Origin: JABAYQ01 sp049890095
GTDB taxonomy: Bacteria > Bacteroidota > Bacteroidia > Flavobacteriales > UBA7312
Assembly: GCA_049890095.1 (NCBI GenBank)
Contig: JBMHCD010000007.1
Coordinates: forward strand, 1 to 64,000
Reading direction: 5' to 3'
Length of the DNA stretch: 64,000 bases
Part shown: in pieces, positions 54,401-62,003 of the stretch
Layout of the letters: each line of letters begins with the position of its first letter
Numbering within the stretch: the first letter of the stretch is position 1
Position numbers and translations under genes: made by a program
The notes under the pieces: generated by a model
Database searches by the model: none
Seen by the model: only the letters and a program-made list of their open reading frames with translations
Told to the model about the DNA's origin: nothing

Positions 54401-54778
54401 ACAATAAAAATAGAGCTTTCCGATGTTGAAATCAGCACAGAAGATATTCCGGGTTGGGCTGTTGCATCCATTAATGGAAATACAGTTGCCCTAGACATAA
54501 ACATAAATGAAAGTCTAAAAAAAGAAGGATTAGCAAGAGAAGTTATTAATAGAATTCAAAACCTCAGGAAAGACTTAAGCTTTGAAGTAACAGATAGAAT
54601 TCAAGCTACTATTTTTGCGTGTGAATCTCTAGAGAACGCGATTAATGACAATTTAAATTATATTTGCTCCGAAACTTTATGTGATGATATTCGTATTGTT
54701 TCAAATAAGTTAAATGAAAGAGAGCTTATCGAGTTAGTTGATAATATTACAACTCAAATAGAAATACATAAATCATAA
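51425..54778 (+). CDS. ileS: isoleucyl-tRNA synthetase, IleRS2 type with swapped HIGH motif
   Basis: 1,117 residues, matching the long eukaryote-like IleRS2 class. The first class I signature, normally H-x-G-H, reads G56-I57-H58-H59 after P-P-S-A-N-G-L-P. The second signature is intact as K663-M-S-K-R. An editing (CP1) domain (about 190-420) with T-T-P-W-T-L-P and G-T-G-I-V-H-L-A-P is present, as is an anticodon-binding C-terminus. It charges tRNA-Ile. It is coupled to the RidA-family gene and followed by the DksA-like gene. Confidence 0.96.
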   Translation: MSKYKEYSHLDLAKTNQNVLDQWTKNNTFQKSVDTRKNNPSFTFYEGPPSANGLPGIHHVMGRTIKDIFCRFKTLEGYKVNRKAGWDTHGLPVELGVEKELGITKEDIGKSISIEEYNQKCRTNVMKFKNIWEDLTHKMGYWVDMSDPYITYDNKYIESVWWLLSQMDKKDMLYKGHTIQPFSPKAGTGLSSHELNQPGCYKDVKDLSAVAQFLVVKNGDSNFLYGNAWADVYLLAWTTTPWTLPSNTALAVGKKIDYLVVNTFNSYTHKAITVIVAKALFSKYFPEKNKALSLDNYNPGDKNIPYQIVHEINGQQLEGLRYEQLLPYAQPKDGDAFKVLIGDFVTTEDGTGIVHLAPSFGADDNLVAKQNGIGSLTLVNTQGQFTDEVTDLAGMYVKNEFYDQENKPEKSADILITIKLKEENKCFKTEKYEHSYPHCWRTDKPILYYPLESWFVKTTAAKERMVELNKSINWKPESTGEGRFGNWLENLVDWNLSRSRFWGIPLPIWISENGSEQICIGSLEQLKSEIEKSIEAGFMKKNPLNDFKPGDMSDKNYSSFDLHRPHVDHIILCSPSGMPMKRELDLIDVWFDSGSMPYAQLHYPFENKETFENSFPADFIAEGVDQTRGWFFTLHAISSILFDKVAFKNVVSNGLVLDKKGNKMSKRLGNATDPFETLSKYGADATRWYMISNAQPWDNLKFDLEGLDEIRRKFFGTLYNTYAFFALYANIDGFGYKEKDISIEQRPEIDRWILSELNSLIKETGNYYQSYEPTKAARAIQQFVNDNLSNWYVRLCRRRFWKGDYQQDKISAYQTLYTCLNNIAIISSPIAPFFMDQLFNDLNKVSKKTDVESVHLCTFPEFKQELIDQELEQRMRLAQDLTSLVFSLRKKERIRVRQPLQKMMVPIQNDKFKKQVNSISSLVLAEVNVKTLEFMDSESGILVKKIKPNFKTLGPKFGRNMKSIAAEINLFDSDDIKQIEQKGFSEINVNNETIKIELSDVEISTEDIPGWAVASINGNTVALDININESLKKEGLAREVINRIQNLRKDLSFEVTDRIQATIFACESLENAINDNLNYICSETLCDDIRIVSNKLNERELIELVDNITTQIEIHKS

Positions 54779-54782
54779 AATT

Positions 54783-55160
54783 ATGGCCGAAAACAAAACA
54801 AGATATTCTGACAATGAACTAGAAGAGTTTCGTCAGATAATAAATCATAAAATTGAGAAAGCAAAAAAAGATTTAGAACTTATCAAAAGTGCTTATATGA
54901 ATGATTCTAACAACGGTACTGATGATACCTCGCCAACATTTAAAGGCTTTGAAGAAGGATCAGAAACCTTATCAAAAGAAGAAAATACACAGTTAGCTCT
55001 TCGACAAGAAAAGTTTATTCATAATCTAGAAAATGCCCTCAAAAGAATTGAAAATAAAACGTATGGTGTTTGTAGAGTGACTGGAAAGCTTATACAAAAG
55101 GAACGATTAAAATTAGTTCCACACGCAACATTAAGTATTGAGGCTAAAAGAGGTCAGTAA
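54783..55160 (+). CDS. TraR/DksA-family protein without zinc cysteines
   Basis: 125 residues: a long coiled-coil region (about 10-90) and a C-terminal globule with Y-G-V-C-R-V-T-G-K-L-I and L-V-P-H-A-T-L-S-I-E-A-K. Only one cysteine (Cys96) remains of the four that bind zinc in E. coli DksA, as in other Bacteroidota members. It probably binds RNA polymerase through the secondary channel. It is located 4 bp after ileS and 5 bp before lspA. Confidence 0.85.
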   Translation: MAENKTRYSDNELEEFRQIINHKIEKAKKDLELIKSAYMNDSNNGTDDTSPTFKGFEEGSETLSKEENTQLALRQEKFIHNLENALKRIENKTYGVCRVTGKLIQKERLKLVPHATLSIEAKRGQ

Positions 55161-55165
55161 ATACA

Positions 55166-55747
55166 GTGAAGAAAGTTACCTTTATTATTTTTCTAGTTTT
55201 AATTTTAGACCAATCATTAAAGTTTTGGATTAAAACGAATATGATGCTAGGTCAAGAATATCAACTTTTTGATTGGTTCATTATCCATTTTACTGAAAAT
55301 AAAGGTATGGCCTTTGGGTTAGAATTTGGAGGTGTAATCGGCAAATACTTTTTGAGTATTTTTAGAATTATTGCCATTATAGCCATTGCCATCTATCTAA
55401 AGAAATTAGTCGATATTAAAACAAAAAACTCTATTATTTTTAGCATTTCACTAATTTTAGCAGGAGCTATTGGAAACATGATTGATAGCGCCTTTTATGG
55501 CTTAATTTTTTCATCTAGTTATGGCCAGGTAGCCAGTTTTCTGCAAGGTGGATACGCTGGATTTTTACAAGGGCATGTGGTAGATATGTTCTTTGTTCCA
55601 ATATTTAAAGGATACATTCCTGAATGGGTGCCATTTAAAGGAGGTGATTATTTCATTTTTTTCAGACCCGTTTTTAACATTGCGGACGCATCCATAAGTA
55701 CTGGTGTAATAAACCTATTATTATTTCACCGAAAGTTTTTTAACTAG
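55166..55747 (+). CDS. lspA: lipoprotein signal peptidase
   Basis: 193 residues with four membrane helices. Catalytic aspartates lie in G-N-M-I-D-S and N-I-A-D-A-S-I-S. It cleaves prolipoproteins before the lipidated cysteine; several such proteins are encoded in this window. The start is GTG. It is longer than the E. coli enzyme because of an insert between the two catalytic regions (about 112-155), typical of Bacteroidota. The end overlaps the convergent sulfotransferase gene by 4 bp. Confidence 0.93.
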   Translation: MKKVTFIIFLVLILDQSLKFWIKTNMMLGQEYQLFDWFIIHFTENKGMAFGLEFGGVIGKYFLSIFRIIAIIAIAIYLKKLVDIKTKNSIIFSISLILAGAIGNMIDSAFYGLIFSSSYGQVASFLQGGYAGFLQGHVVDMFFVPIFKGYIPEWVPFKGGDYFIFFRPVFNIADASISTGVINLLLFHRKFFN

Positions 55748-56511
55748 TTATACTTTTCTTGTAGTTCTTTATATACCTTTTGCGAATTAGTGTTTCTATA
55801 ACTTTTATTTAACCAATAAAAAGTTCTTGCCTTTCCCATCAAAGAAAAAAGTAGTCGATTATACCAGCTTACTTTAGGCTGACCCCACGATTGTGGAAAA
55901 GGAATATTATGTTTAAGCATATATGGACCAAAAATTGCTAAAGCTCTTTTGCGATTACTTTCATTAAAAAAATCTTCATAAGACGCTTTTTTATTGGTCT
56001 TATTTACTACTGGTAGCGGTCGTTTAGGTTGAATATTGCAACTTATTAGTGCTTTCTCAAAATCTTCTTGAAGATGATCAAATCGCATTACAAAATTACA
56101 GTAGGGAACCGTAACGCTTAAAAAATTATCAAAAGGAACTTTATAAAACTCATCTAAAAACTGGTCGTATGTTCCCTTCATTTGCCAAAACCTTTTTGCC
56201 AGATCAAATTCGAATTGTTTTAAATGCCCTCCATTTTTTCTTAATAAATTTTCATTAGAATAATTTCCGTTGGCATTATTCATCATTTTAGTGTACTGGC
56301 TAACGGAAATATCTAAAGGGTTCCTAGAACAAGCAATAACCTTGTATTTTTTTTCTTCGTTAGTAGCTACTTTCAAAAAATCTTGATAAATAGCATGTTT
56401 CGATAAAATCGGTTTACCATCGTACATTTCACATAATTCTTTAGAAATAGCGGTGGAAGCTGCCAGTGGTAAGCCAACAAAAACATATTTATGTTTATGA
56501 CTTATTATCAT
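55744..56511 (-). CDS. sulfotransferase-family protein
   Basis: 255 residues. The 3'-phosphate-binding segment A-C-S-R-N-P-L-D-I-S-V-S-Q-Y fits PAPS-dependent sulfotransferases. The 5'-phosphosulfate loop reads G-L-P-L-A-A-S-T-A-I, without the usual Lys or Arg before the small residues. The C-terminal part is rich in basic and aromatic residues. The acceptor is unknown. The start overlaps the asd stop by 4 bp, so they share a transcript. Confidence 0.75.
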   Translation of the reverse strand: MIISHKHKYVFVGLPLAASTAISKELCEMYDGKPILSKHAIYQDFLKVATNEEKKYKVIACSRNPLDISVSQYTKMMNNANGNYSNENLLRKNGGHLKQFEFDLAKRFWQMKGTYDQFLDEFYKVPFDNFLSVTVPYCNFVMRFDHLQEDFEKALISCNIQPKRPLPVVNKTNKKASYEDFFNESNRKRALAIFGPYMLKHNIPFPQSWGQPKVSWYNRLLFSLMGKARTFYWLNKSYRNTNSQKVYKELQEKYN

Positions 56512-57491
56512 ATTAAATTGTTGTTAATCAGGTATTCGGCAATTTGTACTGTATTGGTTGCTGCTCCCTTACGTAAATTGTCAGCGACTACCCAAAGGTT
56601 AAGTGTATTTTCTTGAGAAAAATCTCTTCTAATTCTTCCTACAAAAACGTCATCCTTTCCTTTGCAATAAATAGGCATTGGATAAGTGTTAACGTCAGGA
56701 TTATCTTGAACGACTACTCCAGGCATATCATGAAGTAATTTTCTAACTTTTGTAAGTTCAAAATCGTTTTCAAAAGAAACGTTTATACTCTCAGAATGCC
56801 CGCTATTTACAGGAACTCTAACTGCGGTTGCCGTTATATTAAGAGAATCATCGTTTAAAATCTTCTTCGTTTCTCTAACTAATTTCATTTCTTCTTTTGT
56901 ATATCCATTTTCTTCAAAAACATCACAATGTGGTAAGGCATTTTCGTGTATCGGATAAGGATATACCATTTCTCCTTTTATATTTTTTATTTCATTTTCT
57001 AGCTGTCGAACTGCCTTAATTCCTGTGCCAGTAATAGACTGATAAGTTGAAACCACAATTCGATTAATTTTATACGCATCGTGTAGTGGCTTTAATGCCA
57101 TTACCATCTGAATAGTAGAACAATTTGGATTAGCAATTATTTGGTCATTTTTTGTTAGACTATCTCCGTTAATTTCAGGTACAATTAATGCTTTTTCCAT
57201 TCTCCATGCCGAAGAGTTATCTACCACTTTGGTTCCTACTTCAGCAAATTTTTCGGCCCATTGTAAGGATACTTCTCCTCCTGCCGAAAAAAGAGCAATA
57301 TCTGGTTTTAAAGAAATGGCTTCTTCCACAGACATTATAGTCACTTCTTTATCTTTAAATACTATTTTATTGCCTACCGATTTTGAAGATGAAACAGGTA
57401 ATAATGTTGTTATCGGAAATTGTCTTTCTTCTAAAACACGAATCATTTCTTTTCCAACCATTCCGGTGGATCCAACTATAGCTAATATCAT
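56508..57491 (-). CDS. asd: aspartate-semialdehyde dehydrogenase
   Basis: 327 residues. It reduces aspartyl phosphate to aspartate semialdehyde, for lysine, threonine, methionine and diaminopimelate synthesis. NADP-binding G-S-T-G-M-V-G is at 7-13, catalytic Cys124 is in N-P-N-C-S-T, and the substrate region is R-V-P-V-N-S-G-H-S. It is the first gene of a two-gene unit with the sulfotransferase. Confidence 0.95.
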   Translation of the reverse strand: MILAIVGSTGMVGKEMIRVLEERQFPITTLLPVSSSKSVGNKIVFKDKEVTIMSVEEAISLKPDIALFSAGGEVSLQWAEKFAEVGTKVVDNSSAWRMEKALIVPEINGDSLTKNDQIIANPNCSTIQMVMALKPLHDAYKINRIVVSTYQSITGTGIKAVRQLENEIKNIKGEMVYPYPIHENALPHCDVFEENGYTKEEMKLVRETKKILNDDSLNITATAVRVPVNSGHSESINVSFENDFELTKVRKLLHDMPGVVVQDNPDVNTYPMPIYCKGKDDVFVGRIRRDFSQENTLNLWVVADNLRKGAATNTVQIAEYLINNNLI

Positions 57492-57513
57492 TCTCTTTAA
57501 GTTTTTAGTTATT

Positions 57514-57521
57514 CAAAAATA
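57514..57521 (-). promoter_or_regulatory. asd -7 element
   Basis: TATTTTTG on the minus strand, 22 nt before the asd ATG; an exact TAnnTTTG. Confidence 0.55.
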
Positions 57522-57648
57522 AGGATAATTTCATGATCTCTTTAAATCAACTTTTTTAGAAATGTGTTTCTTTCTGTAAGCTAATATCAAAACAAAAATT
57601 ATTACTTTTATGCTATATATTTAGAAAATCTTTATTGAATATATAAAC

Positions 57649-59115
57649 ATGAAAAAGCTAATTCCTCTTTTGGTAATTCCCATTCAACTAGTTGCACAAA
57701 TTTTTATCGACTTCAACAATAATGATTTGGAACAATGGACAGGAGATACCAACCATTATCAGATTGACAGCTTGTTTCAGCTTAAACTTGTAGCACCATA
57801 TCAGAGTAGCACCTCAACTATTTTTTATCCCAGTACAGCTATCTTAAATGGAAATTGGGAGATAGATGTTAATATGGATTTTAATCCCTCAAGTAGTAAT
57901 TATTGTCAGTTGTTTTTGAGCATAGATGAAAACCAAAATGGATATTTTATTCGCTTAGGTGGTACAGACGATGAGGTTTCTTTATACAAAACAAATAATG
58001 GCCAAAACAGTAAACTAATCGATGGAGTAAATGATTTTTTAGATGTGGATAGTGTTAATGTAAAAATAAAGGTAGAACGCGACAGCTTAGGAAATTGGGA
58101 GCTTTGGACTCAACATTATGAACAAGAAGCGATTTTGCAAGGAATCTGCTTTGACAACACATTTGTAAACAGCCAATCTATTGGAATTCAATCGACCTAT
58201 ACATCCACTCGTTCTCAAAAGTTTTTCTACGATAATTTGTTGGTTTCAGGAAAATCGTTTTTGGATACCTTCGCCCGCCCAAAAGTAAATGATATCGATA
58301 TCAATGAAGTTTTATTCAATCCCGTTGATGGAGATAATGATTTTGTTGAAATAAAAAACATTAGTGGTCATAGATTAAATATTAAGCCTTTACTTTTAGG
58401 AAATTATTGTGGGGGTCGTCCAGATAATTTTAAGGCCATAACTTTAGATTATTTGTTTATGGAAAATGATGAAATAATCGTTCTTACTAAATCTATTTCT
58501 GATTTACTTTACTATCATCCCAAAGCGATAGAATCACAAATTATCGAACTGATTAGTTTGCCTTCTTACAACAATGACGAAGGAATCGTGGTGTTATTAT
58601 CCGACTCCATTATCATTGATGAATTTAACTATCATGAATCAATGCATTTTCCTTTTTTAAAAAGCAAAGAAGGAGTTTCGTTAGAACGAATAAATACACA
58701 AATAGCAACAAACAGAGCTGATAATTGGCAATCGGCTAGTGAAACAAGCGGATTTTCAACTCCTACCTTAAAAAACTCTCAGTCAATACTTTTATCTAAT
58801 AGAACTGAATCCTTATCTATTTCTCCAAAAGTATTTAGCCCAAACAATAACGGTATTGATGATAACCTAAGGTTCAATTTAACATTTTCTGTTAGTGGAT
58901 ACATTGGTCAACTACTCATTTTTAATGATGAAGGAAAACTAGTTAATACCATAGTTAACAATGAGTTTTTGGGTACAGAAAATACCTTTTTTTGGAATGG
59001 AATTGATCAGTACGGTCAAAAATCTAAAATAGGTAGATACATCGTATTATTAGAAGCTTACCATCAGAGTGCCCAACCAATAATAGAAAAAACAACATTT
59101 GTTATTGGTCCATAA
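57649..59115 (+). CDS. secreted lamin-tail protein with FlgD-like C-terminus
   Basis: 488 residues with a signal peptide (L-V-A-Q). A LamG-like beta sandwich spans about 20-200, then a lamin-tail domain (about 218-370, I-N-E-V-L-F-N-P-V-D-G-D-N-D-F-V-E-I-K-N). The C-terminus (about 390-488) contains V-F-S-P-N-N-N-G-I-D-D and an Ig-like FlgD fold, as in gliding-motility-associated C-terminal (type B) regions. It is therefore probably exported by the type IX system. The function is unknown. It is monocistronic. Confidence 0.85.
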   Translation: MKKLIPLLVIPIQLVAQIFIDFNNNDLEQWTGDTNHYQIDSLFQLKLVAPYQSSTSTIFYPSTAILNGNWEIDVNMDFNPSSSNYCQLFLSIDENQNGYFIRLGGTDDEVSLYKTNNGQNSKLIDGVNDFLDVDSVNVKIKVERDSLGNWELWTQHYEQEAILQGICFDNTFVNSQSIGIQSTYTSTRSQKFFYDNLLVSGKSFLDTFARPKVNDIDINEVLFNPVDGDNDFVEIKNISGHRLNIKPLLLGNYCGGRPDNFKAITLDYLFMENDEIIVLTKSISDLLYYHPKAIESQIIELISLPSYNNDEGIVVLLSDSIIIDEFNYHESMHFPFLKSKEGVSLERINTQIATNRADNWQSASETSGFSTPTLKNSQSILLSNRTESLSISPKVFSPNNNGIDDNLRFNLTFSVSGYIGQLLIFNDEGKLVNTIVNNEFLGTENTFFWNGIDQYGQKSKIGRYIVLLEAYHQSAQPIIEKTTFVIGP

Positions 59116-59159
59116 AAATTGCTTTTGTGATTTTTAGAAAACCAACACTTAGCTTTTTG

Positions 59160-59192
59160 TTGCATCCCGCTTTTTATAAAAATGTATTTTTG
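59160..59192 (+). promoter_or_regulatory. uvrC promoter ending 7 nt before the ATG
   Basis: TTG (59160-59162), a 22-nt spacer, then TATTTTTG (59185-59192), with 7 nt to the ATG at 59200. Both elements and the spacing fit; the leader would be at most a few bases. Confidence 0.65.
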
Positions 59193-59199
59193 TTGCTAG

Positions 59200-60996
59200 A
59201 TGAATATTTCTGAAAAAATACAACTACAACTACAGTCACTTAGCTCAGAGCCAGGTGTTTATCAGTATTTTGACAGTAGCAATAAGATTATTTATATTGG
59301 TAAGGCTAAAAACCTAAAAAAACGCGTGTCTTCCTATTTCCAAAAAGCACACGAGGACGGAAAAACAAGGGTTTTAGTAAAAAAAATAAGCAAAATTGAA
59401 GTCATTGTAGTCAATTCAGAAATCGATGCTCTTTTGCTAGAGAATAACCTCATAAAGAAATATCAACCTCGCTATAATATTCTACTTAAAGATGATAAAA
59501 CCTATCCTTGGATATGTATTAAAAATGAACGTTTCCCTAGGGTGTTTTCGACTAGAAAACTAATAAAAGACGGGTCTCAATATTTTGGGCCATACCCTAG
59601 CCCTCAACTAGTTCGAACTTTATTGGATTTTATAAGAAAAATTTACCCTTTACGTAGCTGTAAGTATCACTTGTCTAAAGAAAACATTGAAAAAGAAAAA
59701 TTTAAAGTTTGTTTAGAATACCATATTGGCAACTGCAAGGGTCCGTGTGTTGATTTACAAAATGATGAAGATTATCAACAAAGCATTGATCAAATTAAAC
59801 AGTTGTTGAAAGGAAACATTCGCTCGGTAATACAACATTTTAAATTAGTAATGAATAACTATTCTAAGCAATTAGAGTTCGAAAAGGCTAAAGATGTAAA
59901 AGAAAAAATACGTCTATTAGAAAACTATCAATCCAAATCATCTGTTGTTAGCCCAACCATAAACAATGTGGATGTTTATACTATATCATCAGATCAAAAA
60001 TATGCCTATATAAACTTTCTAAAAGTAGCAAACGGTTCCATCATTCAATCACAAAGCTTAGAGCTAAAAAAGAAATTAGAAGAAAGTGATGAGCAAATTT
60101 TAACTCTTGCAATAACCGAACTAAGATTGCGATTTAATAGTAGCTCTAAAGAGGCATTTGTAAATATTGATATCGATTCGCCATGGCCAGATTATAAAAT
60201 TAGTGTTCCTAAAATTGGAGATAAACATAAACTAGTAAGTTTATCCTATCGAAATGCTAAATACTTACAAAAAGACCGTATTAAAAAGAATGAAGACCTA
60301 AGAAATCGTTTAGACAACAATAGGGTTTTAGAACAAATGCAACACGACTTGTATCTAAACAGAAAGCCACGTCATATCGAATGTTTTGATAATTCGAATA
60401 TGCAAGGCACAAATCCTGCTTCAGCATGTGTTGTTTTCCGAAATGCTAAACCTAGTAAAAAAGAATATCGTCATTTCAACATTAAAACTGTAGATGGACC
60501 TGACGATTTCGCATCTATGGAAGAAGTCGTTTATAGAAGATATTCCAGATTGCTAAACGAAGGAGCTGAGTTGCCTCAACTTATTGTAATCGACGGCGGT
60601 AAAGGACAATTAAGCTCTGCTATGAAAAGTTTAGAAAAACTTGACCTTCAACAAAAAATAGCCATTATTGGTATTGCAAAACGATTAGAAGAAATTTACT
60701 TCCCAAATGATAGCATCCCGATTTATTTAGACAAAAGATCGGAAACCTTGAAAATTATTCAACAATTACGAAACGAAGCTCATCGTTTTAGCATTAATCA
60801 CCACAGAAACAGAAGGAGTAAAAATAGTTTGGGAACTTCTCTAGATAATATTAACGGTATAGGACCAAAAACAGTAGAGACACTCATTTCTCATTTTGGA
60901 TCCGTAAAAAAAGTATACGAATCAGATATAAAAGAATTGGAAAAGATTATTGGAAAGAGCAAGTCAAAACTAATTCTATCGCAACAAAAAAAGTAG
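59200..60996 (+). CDS. uvrC: excinuclease ABC subunit C
   Basis: 598 residues. It makes both incisions in nucleotide excision repair. The GIY-YIG nuclease is at about 15-95 (G-V-Y-Q-Y-F ... I-Y-I-G-K-A-K-N-L), a UvrB-binding UVR segment near 205-240, an RNase H-like nuclease region (about 380-540, I-E-C-F-D-N-S, V-I-D-G-G-K-G-Q-L) and a C-terminal helix-hairpin-helix (I-N-G-I-G-P-K-T-V-E). It is convergent with gpsA, 10 bp away. Confidence 0.96.
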   Translation: MNISEKIQLQLQSLSSEPGVYQYFDSSNKIIYIGKAKNLKKRVSSYFQKAHEDGKTRVLVKKISKIEVIVVNSEIDALLLENNLIKKYQPRYNILLKDDKTYPWICIKNERFPRVFSTRKLIKDGSQYFGPYPSPQLVRTLLDFIRKIYPLRSCKYHLSKENIEKEKFKVCLEYHIGNCKGPCVDLQNDEDYQQSIDQIKQLLKGNIRSVIQHFKLVMNNYSKQLEFEKAKDVKEKIRLLENYQSKSSVVSPTINNVDVYTISSDQKYAYINFLKVANGSIIQSQSLELKKKLEESDEQILTLAITELRLRFNSSSKEAFVNIDIDSPWPDYKISVPKIGDKHKLVSLSYRNAKYLQKDRIKKNEDLRNRLDNNRVLEQMQHDLYLNRKPRHIECFDNSNMQGTNPASACVVFRNAKPSKKEYRHFNIKTVDGPDDFASMEEVVYRRYSRLLNEGAELPQLIVIDGGKGQLSSAMKSLEKLDLQQKIAIIGIAKRLEEIYFPNDSIPIYLDKRSETLKIIQQLRNEAHRFSINHHRNRRSKNSLGTSLDNINGIGPKTVETLISHFGSVKKVYESDIKELEKIIGKSKSKLILSQQKK

Positions 60997-61006
60997 CTTA
61001 AGAATT

Positions 61007-62002
61007 TTAATTAAGCTTATCTGCTAAAATTCGCACCTCTATAACCGGCGAGATTCGTTGATATAAAATATTATAAACAGCTTCTGTTATCGGCATTTCG
61101 ATCTGGTATTCCTGGTTTAATTCTTTAATACACTTGACCGCATAATAACCTTCTGCTACCATTGTCATTTCCAATTTAGCAGACTTTACAGAATATCCTT
61201 TTCCAATCATATTACCGAATGTTCTGTTTCTACTAAATTGAGAGTACATAGTTACCAAAAGATCACCTAAATAAGCAGACTCTTTAATGTCTCTTTTAAT
61301 AGGATGAACGCCATCCACAAAACGCTTAATTTCTCTAATAGCATTAGAGGCTAAAACAGACTGAAAATTGTCCCCATAACCCAGACTATGGCATATACCA
61401 GAAGCAATTGCAATTACATTTTTAAGAACAGCTGCTATTTCTGTCCCAAAAATATCTTCAGAAACATTTGTTTTAATGTATCTACAGCTAATCTGATCTG
61501 CAAACCATTGTGCTTTTTCTACATCCTCACAAGCTACGGTAAGATATGAAAGTCTTTCCATTGCAACTTCCTCCGCATGGCAAGGACCTGTTAGTACACC
61601 TATGTTCGAATAAGGTATTTGATATTTATTATGAAGATACTCGCCTATTATTCTGTTTTTTTCTGCAACTATTCCTTTAATTGCAGAAATTACATACTTA
61701 TCATGTAATGGTTGATCTAATTGATTTAAAATAGTACTAACAAAAGCCGATGGAACAGCCAAAACCAAACAATCAGCTTGTGAAACAATTTCATTTAAAT
61801 TACTTGAAATAGTTAATTTTTGAGGAAATAATTCGGCTGCACTTATGTAATTTGGATTGTTACCATATTTTTTGATGTGCTCAATGGTATTCTCATTTCT
61901 CATCCACCATAAAAGTTGATCATGTTTTTCAGACAACATCTTTATTATGGCAGTTGCCCACGATCCTCCTCCTATAACTGCTATTTTATATGATTTTTCC
62001 AA
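61007..62002 (-). CDS. gpsA: glycerol-3-phosphate dehydrogenase [NAD(P)+]
   Basis: 331 residues. It makes sn-glycerol 3-phosphate from dihydroxyacetone phosphate for phospholipids. Rossmann motif G-G-G-S-W-A-T-A at about 11-18, A-V-P-S-A-F, G-P-C-H-A-E-E-V and the catalytic-lysine region L-K-N-V-I-A-I-A-S-G. The start is 1 bp after the lysS stop, so the two form an operon. Confidence 0.95.
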   Translation of the reverse strand: MEKSYKIAVIGGGSWATAIIKMLSEKHDQLLWWMRNENTIEHIKKYGNNPNYISAAELFPQKLTISSNLNEIVSQADCLVLAVPSAFVSTILNQLDQPLHDKYVISAIKGIVAEKNRIIGEYLHNKYQIPYSNIGVLTGPCHAEEVAMERLSYLTVACEDVEKAQWFADQISCRYIKTNVSEDIFGTEIAAVLKNVIAIASGICHSLGYGDNFQSVLASNAIREIKRFVDGVHPIKRDIKESAYLGDLLVTMYSQFSRNRTFGNMIGKGYSVKSAKLEMTMVAEGYYAVKCIKELNQEYQIEMPITEAVYNILYQRISPVIEVRILADKLN

Positions 62003-62003
62003 G

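Noticed and set aside
54124..54504. 126-residue minus-strand frame inside ileS
   Set aside because: Antisense to the anticodon-binding region of ileS; no support beyond being open.
60995..61017. AGCTTAA / TTAAGCT hairpin between uvrC and gpsA
   Set aside because: The stem is only 7 bp, AT-rich and without a T-tract, and both stop codons lie in it. It is too weak to call a terminator, although the position is suggestive.
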